Part shown: in pieces, positions 1-8,659 of the stretch
Layout of the letters: each line of letters begins with the position of its first letter
Position numbering within the stretch: position 1 is the stretch's first letter
Assembly: GCF_002243345.2 (NCBI RefSeq)
Contig: NZ_CP022655.2
Location: forward strand, 3,102,501 to 3,166,500
Direction of reading: 5' to 3'
From: Paenibacillus sp. RUD330
GTDB lineage: Bacteria; Bacillota; Bacilli; Paenibacillales; Paenibacillaceae
Length of the DNA: 64,000 nt
Notes under the pieces: model-generated
The model's input: the letters and a program-made list of their open reading frames with translations, nothing else
What the model was told of the DNA's origin: nothing
Databases searched by the model: none
Position numbers and translations under genes: made by a program

Positions 1-2
1 GG

Positions 3-755
3 TCATGACGGATTAAAGCTGAGCAGAAGCGACTTGATGACCAAATACCATCCGTCTACGAGAACAAACAGCAGAATTTTGAAAGGAAGCGATATCATCA
101 CCGGCGGCAGCATCATCATCCCCATCGCCATCAGCGTACTGGAAACAACCATGTCGATGATCAAAAAGGGAATGAAGATCATGAATCCCATCTGGAACGC
201 TGTCTTCAGCTCGCTGATCGCGTAAGCCGGCACCAGCACCGTGATCGGAATATCCTGATAGGTTTTGGGCTTTTCCGCCTTGGTGTAGTTCAGAAACAGC
301 AGCAGGTCTTTTTCCCTCGTATGCTGGAACATGAACTTTTTCATCGGCACAGCCGCTTTTTCAAGCGCCTCCGTCTGAGTCAGCTCGCCCTTCATATAAG
401 GCTGCAGAGCCGTATCATTCACTTGCGACAGCGTTGGAGACATGACGAACAGCGTCAGGAACAACGCCAGACCGATCAGAACCTGATTTGGAGGCATCTG
501 CTGGGTTCCGAGCGAAGTACGCACGAAACCAAGCACGATGACGATCCGGGTGAAGCTGGTCATAAGAATAAGGAAGGAAGGAGCAACCGTCAGAACGGTC
601 ACCATCAATAGGATGGATACAGCGCTCGTTCCTCCGGCGCTGTCCCCGCCAATATTGATATCGATGCCCGGCAGAGGCTCGGCATAAGCGGCGCTCTGCC
701 AGGCGAGCGACATGGCCAGGACAGTCATCAGCGAAAGCATACGTTTTCTTGTCAT
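3..755 (-). CDS. fliP: Flagellar type III export gate protein FliP
   Basis: Membrane subunit of the flagellar export gate (with FliQ, FliR, FlhA, FlhB) through which rod, hook and filament proteins leave the cell. The 250-residue protein has a cleavable-looking signal peptide (about residues 1-25, ending AAYA) and four hydrophobic segments; the FliP signature region TSFTRIVIVLGFVRTSLGTQ and the late PFKILLFVLVDGW stretch are clear. The start overlaps the fliO stop by 4 bases (ATGA), so the two are translationally coupled. A further ATG at positions 6-4 overlaps the fliP stop in the same way and is where fliQ is expected to begin; only two of its codons are inside the window. Confidence 0.97.
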   Translation of the reverse strand: MTRKRMLSLMTVLAMSLAWQSAAYAEPLPGIDINIGGDSAGGTSAVSILLMVTVLTVAPSFLILMTSFTRIVIVLGFVRTSLGTQQMPPNQVLIGLALFLTLFVMSPTLSQVNDTALQPYMKGELTQTEALEKAAVPMKKFMFQHTREKDLLLFLNYTKAEKPKTYQDIPITVLVPAYAISELKTAFQMGFMIFIPFLIIDMVVSSTLMAMGMMMLPPVMISLPFKILLFVLVDGWYLVIKSLLLSFNPS

Positions 756-1384
756 TCGTCCCTCAACCGATCCCTGTCTCTAGATTCCTGGAACAGCTGT
801 TCAAGCTCTTCCTGCTGTCTGGATTGCTGCTCGAGCTTTTGATTCAGCAGCTTCTGGAACCGCTTCGCCTCTTCCTTGCCGTCATCGGCCGAAGCTTGAA
901 CAGAGCGGTTCCCTTCTCCTGCCTTGCCTTGGATTCTGCGCATCCATTCCCCCAGCGGTACGCCGGATGCGGCATTGCGCTTCTCCAGCAGCTGGCTGCG
1001 GAGGCTGTCCGCTTCTTCCCCTGCCGGGAACCGGTCCAGAAGCGTCACGTTCTCGCCGACGCCGACAACATAGATTCTGCCAGCCGCTTCAATGACCTGG
1101 ATCGACTTGTTCGGTCCGAGCGTCAACCCTCCAAGCTGTTCAAGAGCTCTTGCGCCCCCCATCAGCTGGCTTCGCTTGGAGAGCCAGCGAATGAGGAGGG
1201 TGATCAATCCGATGACAAGAGCAAGCGAGACGAGCACCCAGACGACGCTCCCCGTCATGCCCCCGCTCGCGAAGTGCGGCACCTCGCTCCCTCCGGAAGG
1301 AAGGGGATAATCAAGCGTTCCATCAGGCTTTGGTGAAGCGGAAGGAGCGGCCGCCTGAGCCGCCAATCCGGCTAACAATGGCAT
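752..1384 (-). CDS. fliO: Flagellar biosynthesis protein FliO (FliZ in Bacillus)
   Basis: Small membrane protein that helps FliP assemble into the export gate. Of 210 residues, one strong transmembrane segment lies at about 44-66 (VVWVLVSLALVIGLITLLI), followed by the usual beta-rich cytoplasmic domain (VIEAAGRIYVVGVGENVTLL) and a Gln/Glu-rich, probably helical tail. It sits between cheY and fliP as in B. subtilis. The N-terminus is doubtful: the ATG has no good ribosome binding site and the Bacillus-type signal peptide is only hinted at (MPLLAGLAAQAAA). The frame stays open upstream into cheY but I saw no better start there. Confidence 0.88.
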   Translation of the reverse strand: MPLLAGLAAQAAAPSASPKPDGTLDYPLPSGGSEVPHFASGGMTGSVVWVLVSLALVIGLITLLIRWLSKRSQLMGGARALEQLGGLTLGPNKSIQVIEAAGRIYVVGVGENVTLLDRFPAGEEADSLRSQLLEKRNAASGVPLGEWMRRIQGKAGEGNRSVQASADDGKEEAKRFQKLLNQKLEQQSRQQEELEQLFQESRDRDRLRDE

Positions 1385-1389
1385 TTCCG

Positions 1390-1752
1390 TTACCCAAGCG
1401 TCTTCTTGATGGCCTCGATGACCCGGTCAGCCTGGAACGGCTTCACGATGAAATCCTTCGCCCCAGCTTGAATGGCATCGATGACCATCGCTTGCTGGCC
1501 CATGGCCGAGCACATGATGACTTTAACGTTCGGGTCGATTTTCCTGATTTCCTTCAATGCGGCGATGCCGTCCATCTCCGGCATCGTGATGTCCATCGTA
1601 ATCAGATCCGGCTTGACTTCCTTGTATCTTTCAATTGCCTGCGATCCGTCCTGAGCCTCGCCCACGACCTCGTAGCCATTTTTAGTCAGAATATCGCGAA
1701 TCATCATTCGCATGAATGCAGCGTCATCAACGATCAGAATACGGTTTGCCAT
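1390..1752 (-). CDS. cheY: Chemotaxis response regulator CheY
   Basis: Single-domain receiver (120 residues) that carries the signal from CheA to the flagellar switch. All catalytic positions are present: the acidic pair Asp9-Asp10, the phosphorylated Asp54 (in MDITMPEMDG), Ser82 and Lys104 (IVKPF). It lies between fliY and fliO, the same place as B. subtilis cheY. Its partners in this window are FliM and FliY, both of which have the N-terminal CheY-P-binding peptide. The start has an AGGGAGGAAA-type ribosome binding site. Confidence 0.96.
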   Translation of the reverse strand: MANRILIVDDAAFMRMMIRDILTKNGYEVVGEAQDGSQAIERYKEVKPDLITMDITMPEMDGIAALKEIRKIDPNVKVIMCSAMGQQAMVIDAIQAGAKDFIVKPFQADRVIEAIKKTLG

Positions 1753-1776
1753 TTGTCATTTCCTCCCTGGATGCAC

Positions 1777-3042
1777 TTATTGAATTTTGGTCATGCGGTC
1801 CCACTGGCTCACGATATCCGTGACCCGGACCCCGAAATTCTCATCGATGACGACAACTTCGCCTTTTGCAATCAGCTTGTTGTTCACCAGAATGTCTACG
1901 GGCTCGCCTGCCAGCTTGTCGAGCTCGATGATGGAACCCTGCGACAGCTCAAGAATATCCTTGATCTGTTTTTGCGTGCGTCCAAGCTCTACGGTTACTT
2001 TCAGCGGAATATCGAGGAGCAGGCCGAGATTGCTCTCGTCTCCCTGAGGATATCCCGGCTGGAAACCGGAAAATTGAACCGGCTGGACGTTGACGTTGCG
2101 GCCTGCCGGAGCGCCGAATGTCTGCGGGCCTTGGTTGTGGTTAGCGGTTGCGGCGTACATATCGGCCGCCGGCTGCTGATAGGCCTGCTGTTCGTGGACA
2201 GGCTGCTGCTGCGCAGGCTGTTGATGGACGGGCTGTTCGTGGACCGGCTGCTGCTGGACGGAAGGCTGCGCAAGCGGTTCCGAATGCGGAGCTGCCGAAG
2301 CCGATTCGGCCGCCGGAGCCGCAGATGACGCGGCGGCCTCATCTCCGCTTCCGCCCATCAGCGTGTCGACCATCTGCTTGGCGAAGTTGACCGGCAGCAG
2401 CTGCATGATCGTCGAATCGATCAAGTCTCCGATCATCAGCCGGAAGCTGACTTTGATGAAGACGTCATCCGGCGGCAGCTGGGCGAGTCCTCCGCCCTGC
2501 TCCACATCGAGGATATCGATGCCGGGAGGCGAGATGTTGACCATCCGGTTGAAGATGGTCGACATCGATGTCGCCGAGGAGCCCATCATTTGGTTCATCG
2601 CTTCCTGCACGGCGCTGATATGGATGTCATTGAGCTCCGTCTGGCCGACGTCGCCTTCGCCGCCAAGCATCAGATCGGCGATAACGCCGGCATCCTTTGT
2701 CCGGATGACGAGCGAATTGATGCCTTGGAAGCCTTCTACATAGCTGACCGACACCGCGACATGAGGCCGGGGGAACTCGTCGGCGAGATCTTCCCGCTTG
2801 ATCAAGGCCACCTGCGGAGTCGTGATGTCCACTTTTCTTCCCAGCAGGGTAGACAGCGCGGTTGCCGCGCTTCCGAACGTGATGTTGCCGATCTCGCCCA
2901 GTGCATCCTGCTCGATGGAGCTCAGGTATTGGGAGATCTGCGCCTCGCCTGCCGTATCGGAAGGAGCGGCGGAATAACCGTCCGAGCTCTGCCGGAGCAG
3001 GGCATCGATCTCCTCCTGGGACAAATAATCCTTACTCGTCAT
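1777..3042 (-). CDS. fliY: Flagellar motor switch phosphatase FliY
   Basis: C-ring component that also dephosphorylates CheY-P. In order: an N-terminal CheY-binding-like peptide (SQEEIDALL), a CheC-like domain with both phosphatase motifs (DALGEIGN followed by a proline, and SAVQEAMN followed by a proline), a long low-complexity linker, and a C-terminal FliN domain (about residues 335-421). Because both ExxN motifs are intact I infer that it is catalytically active, as in B. subtilis. The linker (about 255-300) is rich in Gln, Pro and His with short repeats of the type QQPVHEQ, which is unusual. Its start lies 11 bases inside the end of fliM. Confidence 0.95.
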   Translation of the reverse strand: MTSKDYLSQEEIDALLRQSSDGYSAAPSDTAGEAQISQYLSSIEQDALGEIGNITFGSAATALSTLLGRKVDITTPQVALIKREDLADEFPRPHVAVSVSYVEGFQGINSLVIRTKDAGVIADLMLGGEGDVGQTELNDIHISAVQEAMNQMMGSSATSMSTIFNRMVNISPPGIDILDVEQGGGLAQLPPDDVFIKVSFRLMIGDLIDSTIMQLLPVNFAKQMVDTLMGGSGDEAAASSAAPAAESASAAPHSEPLAQPSVQQQPVHEQPVHQQPAQQQPVHEQQAYQQPAADMYAATANHNQGPQTFGAPAGRNVNVQPVQFSGFQPGYPQGDESNLGLLLDIPLKVTVELGRTQKQIKDILELSQGSIIELDKLAGEPVDILVNNKLIAKGEVVVIDENFGVRVTDIVSQWDRMTKIQ

Positions 3043-4033
3043 AATCTTCGTCTGCTCCTTCGCTTACGATCTCGTCCACCTGGACGGCGAGGCGGTCGCG
3101 GACCGACCCCGGGCTGCCGATGAACTTCAGCTTTTCTCCAACCTTGATGTGCAAGCCTTCGCCGACCGGCTTCTTCAAGGAAATGACATCTCCTGCGGCG
3201 AGGCTCATGAACTCTCTCACCGTAATGGAGGATTCTCCGAGCTCGGCGATGATCGGCAGCTTCGCTTTATGTACGCGCTGCTCCAGGATCTCCACTTCTT
3301 CAGGGGCGCGCGACTTCTTCTGGGAGACGAACCAGTGATGCACGGACAATCTCGGCATGATCGGCTCGATGACCACATGCGGAATGCACAAGTTGATCAT
3401 GCCGGTCGTATCCCCGATTTTCGTGCTCAATGAAATCAAAGCGATCGTTTCGTTGGGAGAAACGATCTGCATGAACTGCGGGTTCGTCTCAAGCGAATCC
3501 AGCCTGGGCGAAATGTCGTACACCGTTTTCCAGGCTTCCTGCAGGCTTTCGAAGGCACGGCTGAAGATTTTCTCCATGATCATGGTTTCAATCTCCGTGA
3601 GCGCCCCGATCTTGGCGGGAGCGGTTCCTGTGCCTCCAAGCAGCCTGTCGACCATGGAATAGGCCACGTTGGGATGGACTTCAAGCACCATCCTGCCTTC
3701 CAGCGGCTCCGCCTCAAAGATGTTCAGAATGGTCATTTTGGGAATCGAGCGGATGAATTCGTCGTACGGCAGCTGTTCGACCTGCACGACGCTGATCTGC
3801 ACGAACGTTCTCAGCTGCGCCGAGAAATAAGTCGTCAAGTATCGGGCGAAGTTCTCATGAATCCGGGTCAAGCTTCGAATATGGTCCTTGGAAAAACGGA
3901 CGGCCCGCTTGAAATCGTACGCGCGGATCTTCTTCTGGCTTTCTTCCTTCTTCAGCTCCTCCGCATCCATCTCTCCAGACGACAAGGCGGCAAGCAGGGC
4001 GTCGATCTCATTCTGGGAAAGCACATCCACCAT
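3032..4033 (-). CDS. fliM: Flagellar motor switch protein FliM
   Basis: C-ring protein that binds CheY-P and switches rotation direction. The 333-residue form begins MVDVLSQNEIDALL, the canonical CheY-P-binding peptide, followed by the CheC-like middle domain (with the GGxG region LLGGTGTAP) and a C-terminal FliN-like domain. An in-frame GTG lies three codons upstream at 4042, but AAGGAGG is 8 bases before the ATG at 4033, so the ATG is preferred. It overlaps fliY by 11 bases and follows fliL. Confidence 0.96.
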   Translation of the reverse strand: MVDVLSQNEIDALLAALSSGEMDAEELKKEESQKKIRAYDFKRAVRFSKDHIRSLTRIHENFARYLTTYFSAQLRTFVQISVVQVEQLPYDEFIRSIPKMTILNIFEAEPLEGRMVLEVHPNVAYSMVDRLLGGTGTAPAKIGALTEIETMIMEKIFSRAFESLQEAWKTVYDISPRLDSLETNPQFMQIVSPNETIALISLSTKIGDTTGMINLCIPHVVIEPIMPRLSVHHWFVSQKKSRAPEEVEILEQRVHKAKLPIIAELGESSITVREFMSLAAGDVISLKKPVGEGLHIKVGEKLKFIGSPGSVRDRLAVQVDEIVSEGADEDYDE

Positions 4034-4069
4034 CACTCTCACCTCCTTCGCTTATCTCACTTGGCCGTC

Positions 4070-4552
4070 CTAGATTTCCGTCAAGGTATAGTCCGTGATG
4101 GAAACCTTGATCAGCTTGCCTTTGGGAAGAACTTCATTGATTTGGTTGAGCAGCTTGGCCTCGAGCGCATCCTGTCCGGCTGAGCCTTGCAGCGCCTGGG
4201 CTTCCGTATCGGCCAGCGTACGGTTGATGATCGGCTTCACGACGATATCCTTGATCTTGTCGAAGTCTTCCTTCGTCGCTTTTTTGTCCAGCTGGAAAGC
4301 GAAGCTCACGAGCAGGAATTTGTTGTCGTCCTTCAGGTTCCGCTTGATATCCTTGAGCTCGGATGTGACCGAGACACGTTCGTCAGCCGTAAGCGGCTTG
4401 ACCTTGGCGGCTGCCGCCGTTGTCTTGGCCGTATCCCCTCCCGAAGCCGTTGCGGGATCCTTCAGGAGCGAGTTGTACAGGATGACCGCCACCACAGCGA
4501 TGAGCGAGATGGCCAGCAGCGTGGTGATCAGCCAGGGAAGCATTTTTTTCAT
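4070..4552 (-). CDS. fliL: Flagellar basal body-associated protein FliL
   Basis: Single-pass membrane protein around the motor, thought to support stator function. It has 160 residues, one N-terminal transmembrane segment (about 5-27) and the FliL periplasmic domain (LKDIKRNLKDDNKFLLVSFAF region). The C-terminus ends with the family-typical short helix and strand (INEVLPKGKLIKVSITDYT). It sits between flbD and fliM in normal order, 5 bases after flbD. Confidence 0.93.
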   Translation of the reverse strand: MKKMLPWLITTLLAISLIAVVAVILYNSLLKDPATASGGDTAKTTAAAAKVKPLTADERVSVTSELKDIKRNLKDDNKFLLVSFAFQLDKKATKEDFDKIKDIVVKPIINRTLADTEAQALQGSAGQDALEAKLLNQINEVLPKGKLIKVSITDYTLTEI

Positions 4553-4557
4553 AGCGC

Positions 4558-4776
4558 CTATTCCTCCGTATATCCACTCTTATGAGATGATGCCGCGAGG
4601 CCGATGGAGCGGTAGAAATCGGTCATCCGCCCGGCCAGAACGGCAGCCGACTCCACAACGACCATTTTTTTGCCGGTGGTCATCGTCACGAGCGTATCCG
4701 GCGTTTCTTCCAGGAGCTCGATCAACAGGGCATTGATCATCAGCTTGCTGCCGTTGAGCCTTGTTACTTCAATCAT
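4558..4776 (-). CDS. flbD: Flagellar FlbD family protein
   Basis: Short cytoplasmic protein (72 residues) of the FlbD/SwrD family; SwrD raises flagellar torque in B. subtilis. The diagnostic opening MIEVTRLNG and the middle IELLEETPDTLVTMTTGKK are present. It is placed between flgE and fliL, as in Bacillus. The mechanism is not visible from sequence. Confidence 0.92.
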   Translation of the reverse strand: MIEVTRLNGSKLMINALLIELLEETPDTLVTMTTGKKMVVVESAAVLAGRMTDFYRSIGLAASSHKSGYTEE

Positions 4777-4865
4777 GTGAACCCTCCCGCGGCTGCGCCC
4801 TCGGCGGAACCGATGCGGCCGAGCGGAGCTCGGCCGGCGGATCCAAGCCGATAGGGCTAGATCAA

Positions 4866-5681
4866 TTATCTCTTCAGATTGACGAGCTCCTGAAGAATTT
4901 CATCCGATGTCGTAATGATTCGGGAGTTGGCTTGGAAACCGCGCTGCGCAACGATCATTTCCGTGAACTCGCTCGTAAGGTCGACGTTGGACATCTCCAG
5001 CTGGCCGGCTACGATATTGCCTGTTCCGGTCTCCGGATCTCCGGGAGCTCCGATAGCCAGCTCCTCGGCATTGGAATTCACCGTCGAGCGGTAAAGGTTT
5101 CCGCCGACTTTTTCCAGGCCGTTCGGATTGGTCACTTTCACGACGCCGATGGTGGCGATGACATCTCCTGTCGTTCCGTCCGCATTGACGCCTGTCACCG
5201 ATCCGTCCTTGCCGATCGTGAAGGCGCTGACTCCGGCCAGCGAAATCGGTTCGCCGTCGGAGCTCAGCACGAGAGCGCCGTCTGCGTTGACCAGCTGTCC
5301 CGCGGCATCGACCGAGAAGTTGCCGGCACGCGTCAGGTAGAAGCCGTCTTCCATTCCCGCCGGACGGACGGCGAAAAATCCGTCTCCGTCAATGCGCAGA
5401 TCCGTCGGCACATTGGTCGTCATGGCGCTGCCCGCCGTGTGCAACGTATCGATGGAGGCTACCGTCACGCCCAGACCGATCTGCTGCGCGTTTTTGCCGC
5501 CGCGCGTTCCGTCTTCCGGCTGTGTCGCCCCTGCGACCGTCTGGCTCAGAATATCCTGGAACATGACCCGTCCCGCTTTGAAGCCGACGGTATTCACGTT
5601 CGCAATATTGTTGCCGATGACATCAAGCTTGGTTTGGAAGCCCCGCATGCCGGAAACGCCTGAATACATAGATCTCAACAT
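4866..5681 (-). CDS. flgE: Flagellar hook protein FlgE (FlgG-like, short Bacillus type)
   Basis: Extracellular hook subunit exported by the flagellar type III system. It has 271 residues, with the N-terminal rod/hook signature (MYSGVSGMRGFQTKLDVIGN then NIANVNTVGFK) and the C-terminal basal-body domain (MSNVDLTSEFTEMIVAQRGF). The length is that of the Bacillus hook protein, once called FlgG, rather than the longer enteric FlgE; position after flgD supports hook protein over distal rod FlgG. The start has the ribosome binding site AGGAGG. Confidence 0.93.
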   Translation of the reverse strand: MLRSMYSGVSGMRGFQTKLDVIGNNIANVNTVGFKAGRVMFQDILSQTVAGATQPEDGTRGGKNAQQIGLGVTVASIDTLHTAGSAMTTNVPTDLRIDGDGFFAVRPAGMEDGFYLTRAGNFSVDAAGQLVNADGALVLSSDGEPISLAGVSAFTIGKDGSVTGVNADGTTGDVIATIGVVKVTNPNGLEKVGGNLYRSTVNSNAEELAIGAPGDPETGTGNIVAGQLEMSNVDLTSEFTEMIVAQRGFQANSRIITTSDEILQELVNLKR

Positions 5682-5718
5682 AATCTATCAACCTCCTAAA
5701 TGGATGGATACTGCTCGA

Positions 5719-6216
5719 TCAGGCTCCTGCCGGCTGTTCGCCGGAAGGCTCATCCGGCGTCTGTTCCGGAGCCTCTTCCGCCGCATCGGACCGGATGGAC
5801 TTCAGCGCGTCGATCGGAACATAATTGCCGCTGGAGACGATATACTGGATGCCGTCCTTCAGCACGACCGAATCGACGAGGCCGCTTTCGGCCGTCAGCT
5901 TGCCGGCAGCGTCAAAGATGTCCCATTCCGCTTGCTTCCCGATGAGATCGGAAGTAAGCCCCAGATTCTGTCCCTGGATGTTGAGCTGTCCGGAAATGTT
6001 CGACAACTGCTCGACGGAAGAGAATTGGGCGAGCTGAGCGATGTAAGTCGTGTTGTCGGACGGATTCATCGGGTCTTGATATTTCAGCTGTGCGACCAGA
6101 AGCTGCAGGAAAGCATCCTTGCCGAGCGTGGAGTTGTCCATGCTTGTCGACGCCGCCTTGGAATTCTTTTGGCTCACGAACGGATAAATGGAATTGGCGT
6201 TCACGGATGCTGCCAT
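5719..6216 (-). CDS. flgD: Flagellar hook capping protein FlgD
   Basis: Scaffold that caps the growing hook. The N-terminal FlgD domain is clear (LGKDAFLQLLVAQLKYQDPM, then QFSSVEQLSN). The 165-residue protein keeps the short Gram-positive architecture and ends in an acidic, Pro/Glu-rich tail (EEAPEQTPDEPSGEQPAGA). It lies between fliK and flgE. A GGGGGATC-type ribosome binding site precedes the ATG. Confidence 0.94.
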   Translation of the reverse strand: MAASVNANSIYPFVSQKNSKAASTSMDNSTLGKDAFLQLLVAQLKYQDPMNPSDNTTYIAQLAQFSSVEQLSNISGQLNIQGQNLGLTSDLIGKQAEWDIFDAAGKLTAESGLVDSVVLKDGIQYIVSSGNYVPIDALKSIRSDAAEEAPEQTPDEPSGEQPAGA

Positions 6217-6239
6217 CGTTGATCCCCCTCGAAACCGGC

Positions 6240-7691
6240 TTATGCCGTTTCGTTAATTGCCCTGCCGTATCCAAGCTCGCGGATGGCGGATTGGACGACT
6301 TCAGCTTCTTGCATGCCCTGCTCTTCAGGGCGGTCGGAGCCGTTTCGTGCGGACTGGCCGCCCTGCTCGCCTCCGCCCCGGCTCTGCTGGCCGAATGAAA
6401 GCGAGGTCTGCAGCTGGCTCGAGGCCGATACATCAAGCCGATCAACCTGGAAACCCTGGTTTTGCAAGGACATCCTGAGCTGGCCCAGCTGGTTCTCGAT
6501 CGCTTCCCTCGCCGCCGGCGAATCCGCCGCGAACAGCGCCGTCAATTGGCCGTTGTGGATCTGAAGCTTGACGTCCACCTGTCCCAAGTTTTCCGGGGTC
6601 AGCGTCAGTCTCGCTTCCGTCATGCCCGATGAAGACGAGACATCAAGCTTCTTCAGGACAAGCCCGGCCACCTCCTGGGCAAAGCGATGGACAGGCACTT
6701 TCACGGTCGCTTCCGCGCTGTCCGGAACCGCAGCTCCCGGCTGGACATTTCCTGCTGTAAGGGTCGCGGCCGACGACGGCTGCTCATTCGGTTCCGCCAT
6801 GAGCATGGCCGGCTGCACGGCTTCATCCGCCTGAGCGCTTCCCGCCACGGAGCTTACGGCCGCTCGGATGTGGGCCGAAGATGCTTCAAGCTTCGCCAGC
6901 AGCGTTGTGCCGGAAGCCGGAATCCCTGCAAAAGAAGTCCCGTCGGGCTGACCGTCCGGGATCGTTCCCCCTGGAGCGGACTTGGCCGTATGCGGCGCTT
7001 CGAGCAGGCTCTGCAGCTTGGTCAGCTGCGCCTGGGCCAGCGCCTGGGAATCGACCTTGCCGGATGGCTTGGCGAGAACGTCGGGCAATTGCTGCCTCAG
7101 CGCCAGCAGCAGCTCTCCGACTTCGCCTTTGGCGGCTGCCGTTGCGGAAACCGCTGCCGGCTCATCCTGCCCCTGCTGGCCGCCGCCTGCAAGCTTCGCT
7201 GAAGGAGGCGGCTGAATGCCGAGCAGCGCGAGCAGGGCTCCGAGCTCGGACGCGGCCTGCTGCCAATCCTCGAGCGGAATGGAGCCATCCTCTTCCTTGC
7301 CTTCGTACAGCAGATCGAGCAGATCCTCCAACTTGGCAAGCAGCGGCTCGGCCGCCTGCTCCGAGGAGGAAGTCGCGGCTGGAGCTGCTTCTCCAGTCGG
7401 CAGAGCTTCCGACAACGGTCCGTCTGCTTGAGCCGGGGCGCTCGGCTCCGCGCCGTCAGGCTGCGCGGAAGCTGCGCTCAGCGCCATTGCGGCGGCCAAT
7501 GCCGCAGCTGCCGCAACGGCGTCCTGCGGAGCATTTCCCGCGTTCGAGGACGCTTGCCCCTGGACGCCCGTCTGCAAGGCTCCAGCCATTGCTTGGCTGA
7601 ACGGGACGGCTCCGGCGGCCTTGCCTCCGGCCGCTTGGACAGACGCTCCCGAGCCGGTCGAGGCAGTCGGTTGAGTAGTCGTGATCTCCAT
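6240..7691 (-). CDS. fliK: Flagellar hook-length control protein FliK
   Basis: Molecular ruler that stops hook growth and switches export specificity. The first roughly 350 of 483 residues are low complexity (Ala/Gln/Pro/Ser), as expected of the ruler. The C-terminal Flg_hook domain (about 355-435) is conserved, with TEARLTLTPENLGQVDVKLQ and LFAADSPAAREAIENQL. It lies between the MotE-like gene and flgD. A second FliK-like protein with the same type of C-terminal domain is at 28327-30477. Confidence 0.93.
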   Translation of the reverse strand: MEITTTQPTASTGSGASVQAAGGKAAGAVPFSQAMAGALQTGVQGQASSNAGNAPQDAVAAAAALAAAMALSAASAQPDGAEPSAPAQADGPLSEALPTGEAAPAATSSSEQAAEPLLAKLEDLLDLLYEGKEEDGSIPLEDWQQAASELGALLALLGIQPPPSAKLAGGGQQGQDEPAAVSATAAAKGEVGELLLALRQQLPDVLAKPSGKVDSQALAQAQLTKLQSLLEAPHTAKSAPGGTIPDGQPDGTSFAGIPASGTTLLAKLEASSAHIRAAVSSVAGSAQADEAVQPAMLMAEPNEQPSSAATLTAGNVQPGAAVPDSAEATVKVPVHRFAQEVAGLVLKKLDVSSSSGMTEARLTLTPENLGQVDVKLQIHNGQLTALFAADSPAAREAIENQLGQLRMSLQNQGFQVDRLDVSASSQLQTSLSFGQQSRGGGEQGGQSARNGSDRPEEQGMQEAEVVQSAIRELGYGRAINETA

Positions 7692-7706
7692 TGTTCACCT
7701 CCTGTT

Positions 7707-8648
7707 CTATTTTCCCGCCATGAGCTTGCTCACAAGCTGCGACGTCAGCTTTTTGTTCAGTGCCGACATCTCCTGAACGATCGACGAGCGTTTGGAATCG
7801 CTGACCGAGCCGAGAATCCGAAGCACTTTGCTCGGGCTCACATCCGACATCGCCAGCAGCAGCTGCGCCGCCTTCGCCGGATCCATCGATTCAAACGTTT
7901 TGCTGAGCTGGTCTTCGCTGAGCAGCGCGGAGCCGGATGCGGGAGCTGCGCTGGAAGCCTGCTGGGCTCTCGATTGCAGCGCGGCAATCTGCTGATCCTG
8001 GACCGGAACGGAATCCTTCAGCCTCGCTGCCGTTTCGGCTGCCCGCTTCGGATCCATCTTGGCCAGAATCGCTCCTTGGGACCGGCTGTCCATCGTGTTC
8101 AGGACGAGCACAGCTTCATCCAAGGTCATATTCTGAATGATTGGAGCCGCCTTGCTCGGCGTCATCGAGGAGAACATTCCCCCGAGCTCCGTTATTTTGG
8201 CTTGATATTCGCTGCTGCTCAGCTTTTTCTGCTCGTCGCTCTTGATCAGCTGGTCGAGCTTGTCCTGCAGGTCGTTGATTTCCTTCTCAAGCGATGCTTT
8301 TTCCGACTCTGCGGCTTGAAGCCGCCCTTTGGCTGTCTGCAAATCTACCTGCAGGCCGGCGATCTGCTTGCGCTGAGCAGCGCCGTTGTCCGGAGCGGGG
8401 GCGCCGGATGCGCTCTGGCTCTCCGGAATGAACGACCCGACAACCGGAATGCTGCGACCGGTATCCATCAGCCGCGAGCGCAGCGACGGGTTGAACACCA
8501 CTAGAAGCACAAGCACCAGCACCAGCGTGAACAGCAACGGCGTCACAAAAAACAGGAAGCGTTCCATCCCGCTGTAGCTTTGTTTCTCACGTTCTTCTGC
8601 CAACATTTCATCCCTCCCGGGGGCATGGGTCGTCCCCGACTGCTTCAT
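7707..8648 (-). CDS. MotE-family flagellar protein (YlxF-like)
   Basis: Membrane protein between fliJ and fliK, the position of B. subtilis ylxF. It has one transmembrane segment (about residues 30-52, FLFFVTPLLFTLVLVLVLL), a coiled coil (about 105-145) and a C-terminal MgtE N-like domain (MFSSMTPSKAAPIIQNM, repeated as a second similar unit near the end, FESMDPAKAAQLLLAM). MotE-type proteins chaperone or stabilise the stator. The start is ambiguous: ATG 8648 has AGAAGG upstream, but ATG 8606 (MLAEEREKQS) has a better GGGAGG at 6 bases and would give 299 residues. Confidence 0.85.
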   Translation of the reverse strand: MKQSGTTHAPGRDEMLAEEREKQSYSGMERFLFFVTPLLFTLVLVLVLLVVFNPSLRSRLMDTGRSIPVVGSFIPESQSASGAPAPDNGAAQRKQIAGLQVDLQTAKGRLQAAESEKASLEKEINDLQDKLDQLIKSDEQKKLSSSEYQAKITELGGMFSSMTPSKAAPIIQNMTLDEAVLVLNTMDSRSQGAILAKMDPKRAAETAARLKDSVPVQDQQIAALQSRAQQASSAAPASGSALLSEDQLSKTFESMDPAKAAQLLLAMSDVSPSKVLRILGSVSDSKRSSIVQEMSALNKKLTSQLVSKLMAGK

Positions 8649-8659
8649 CTTGCCTTCTG

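Noticed and set aside
2080-2300. Possible CRISPR-like or satellite repeats
   Set aside because: The repetition is the coding sequence of the FliY linker; units are short, irregular and in frame, with no spacers.
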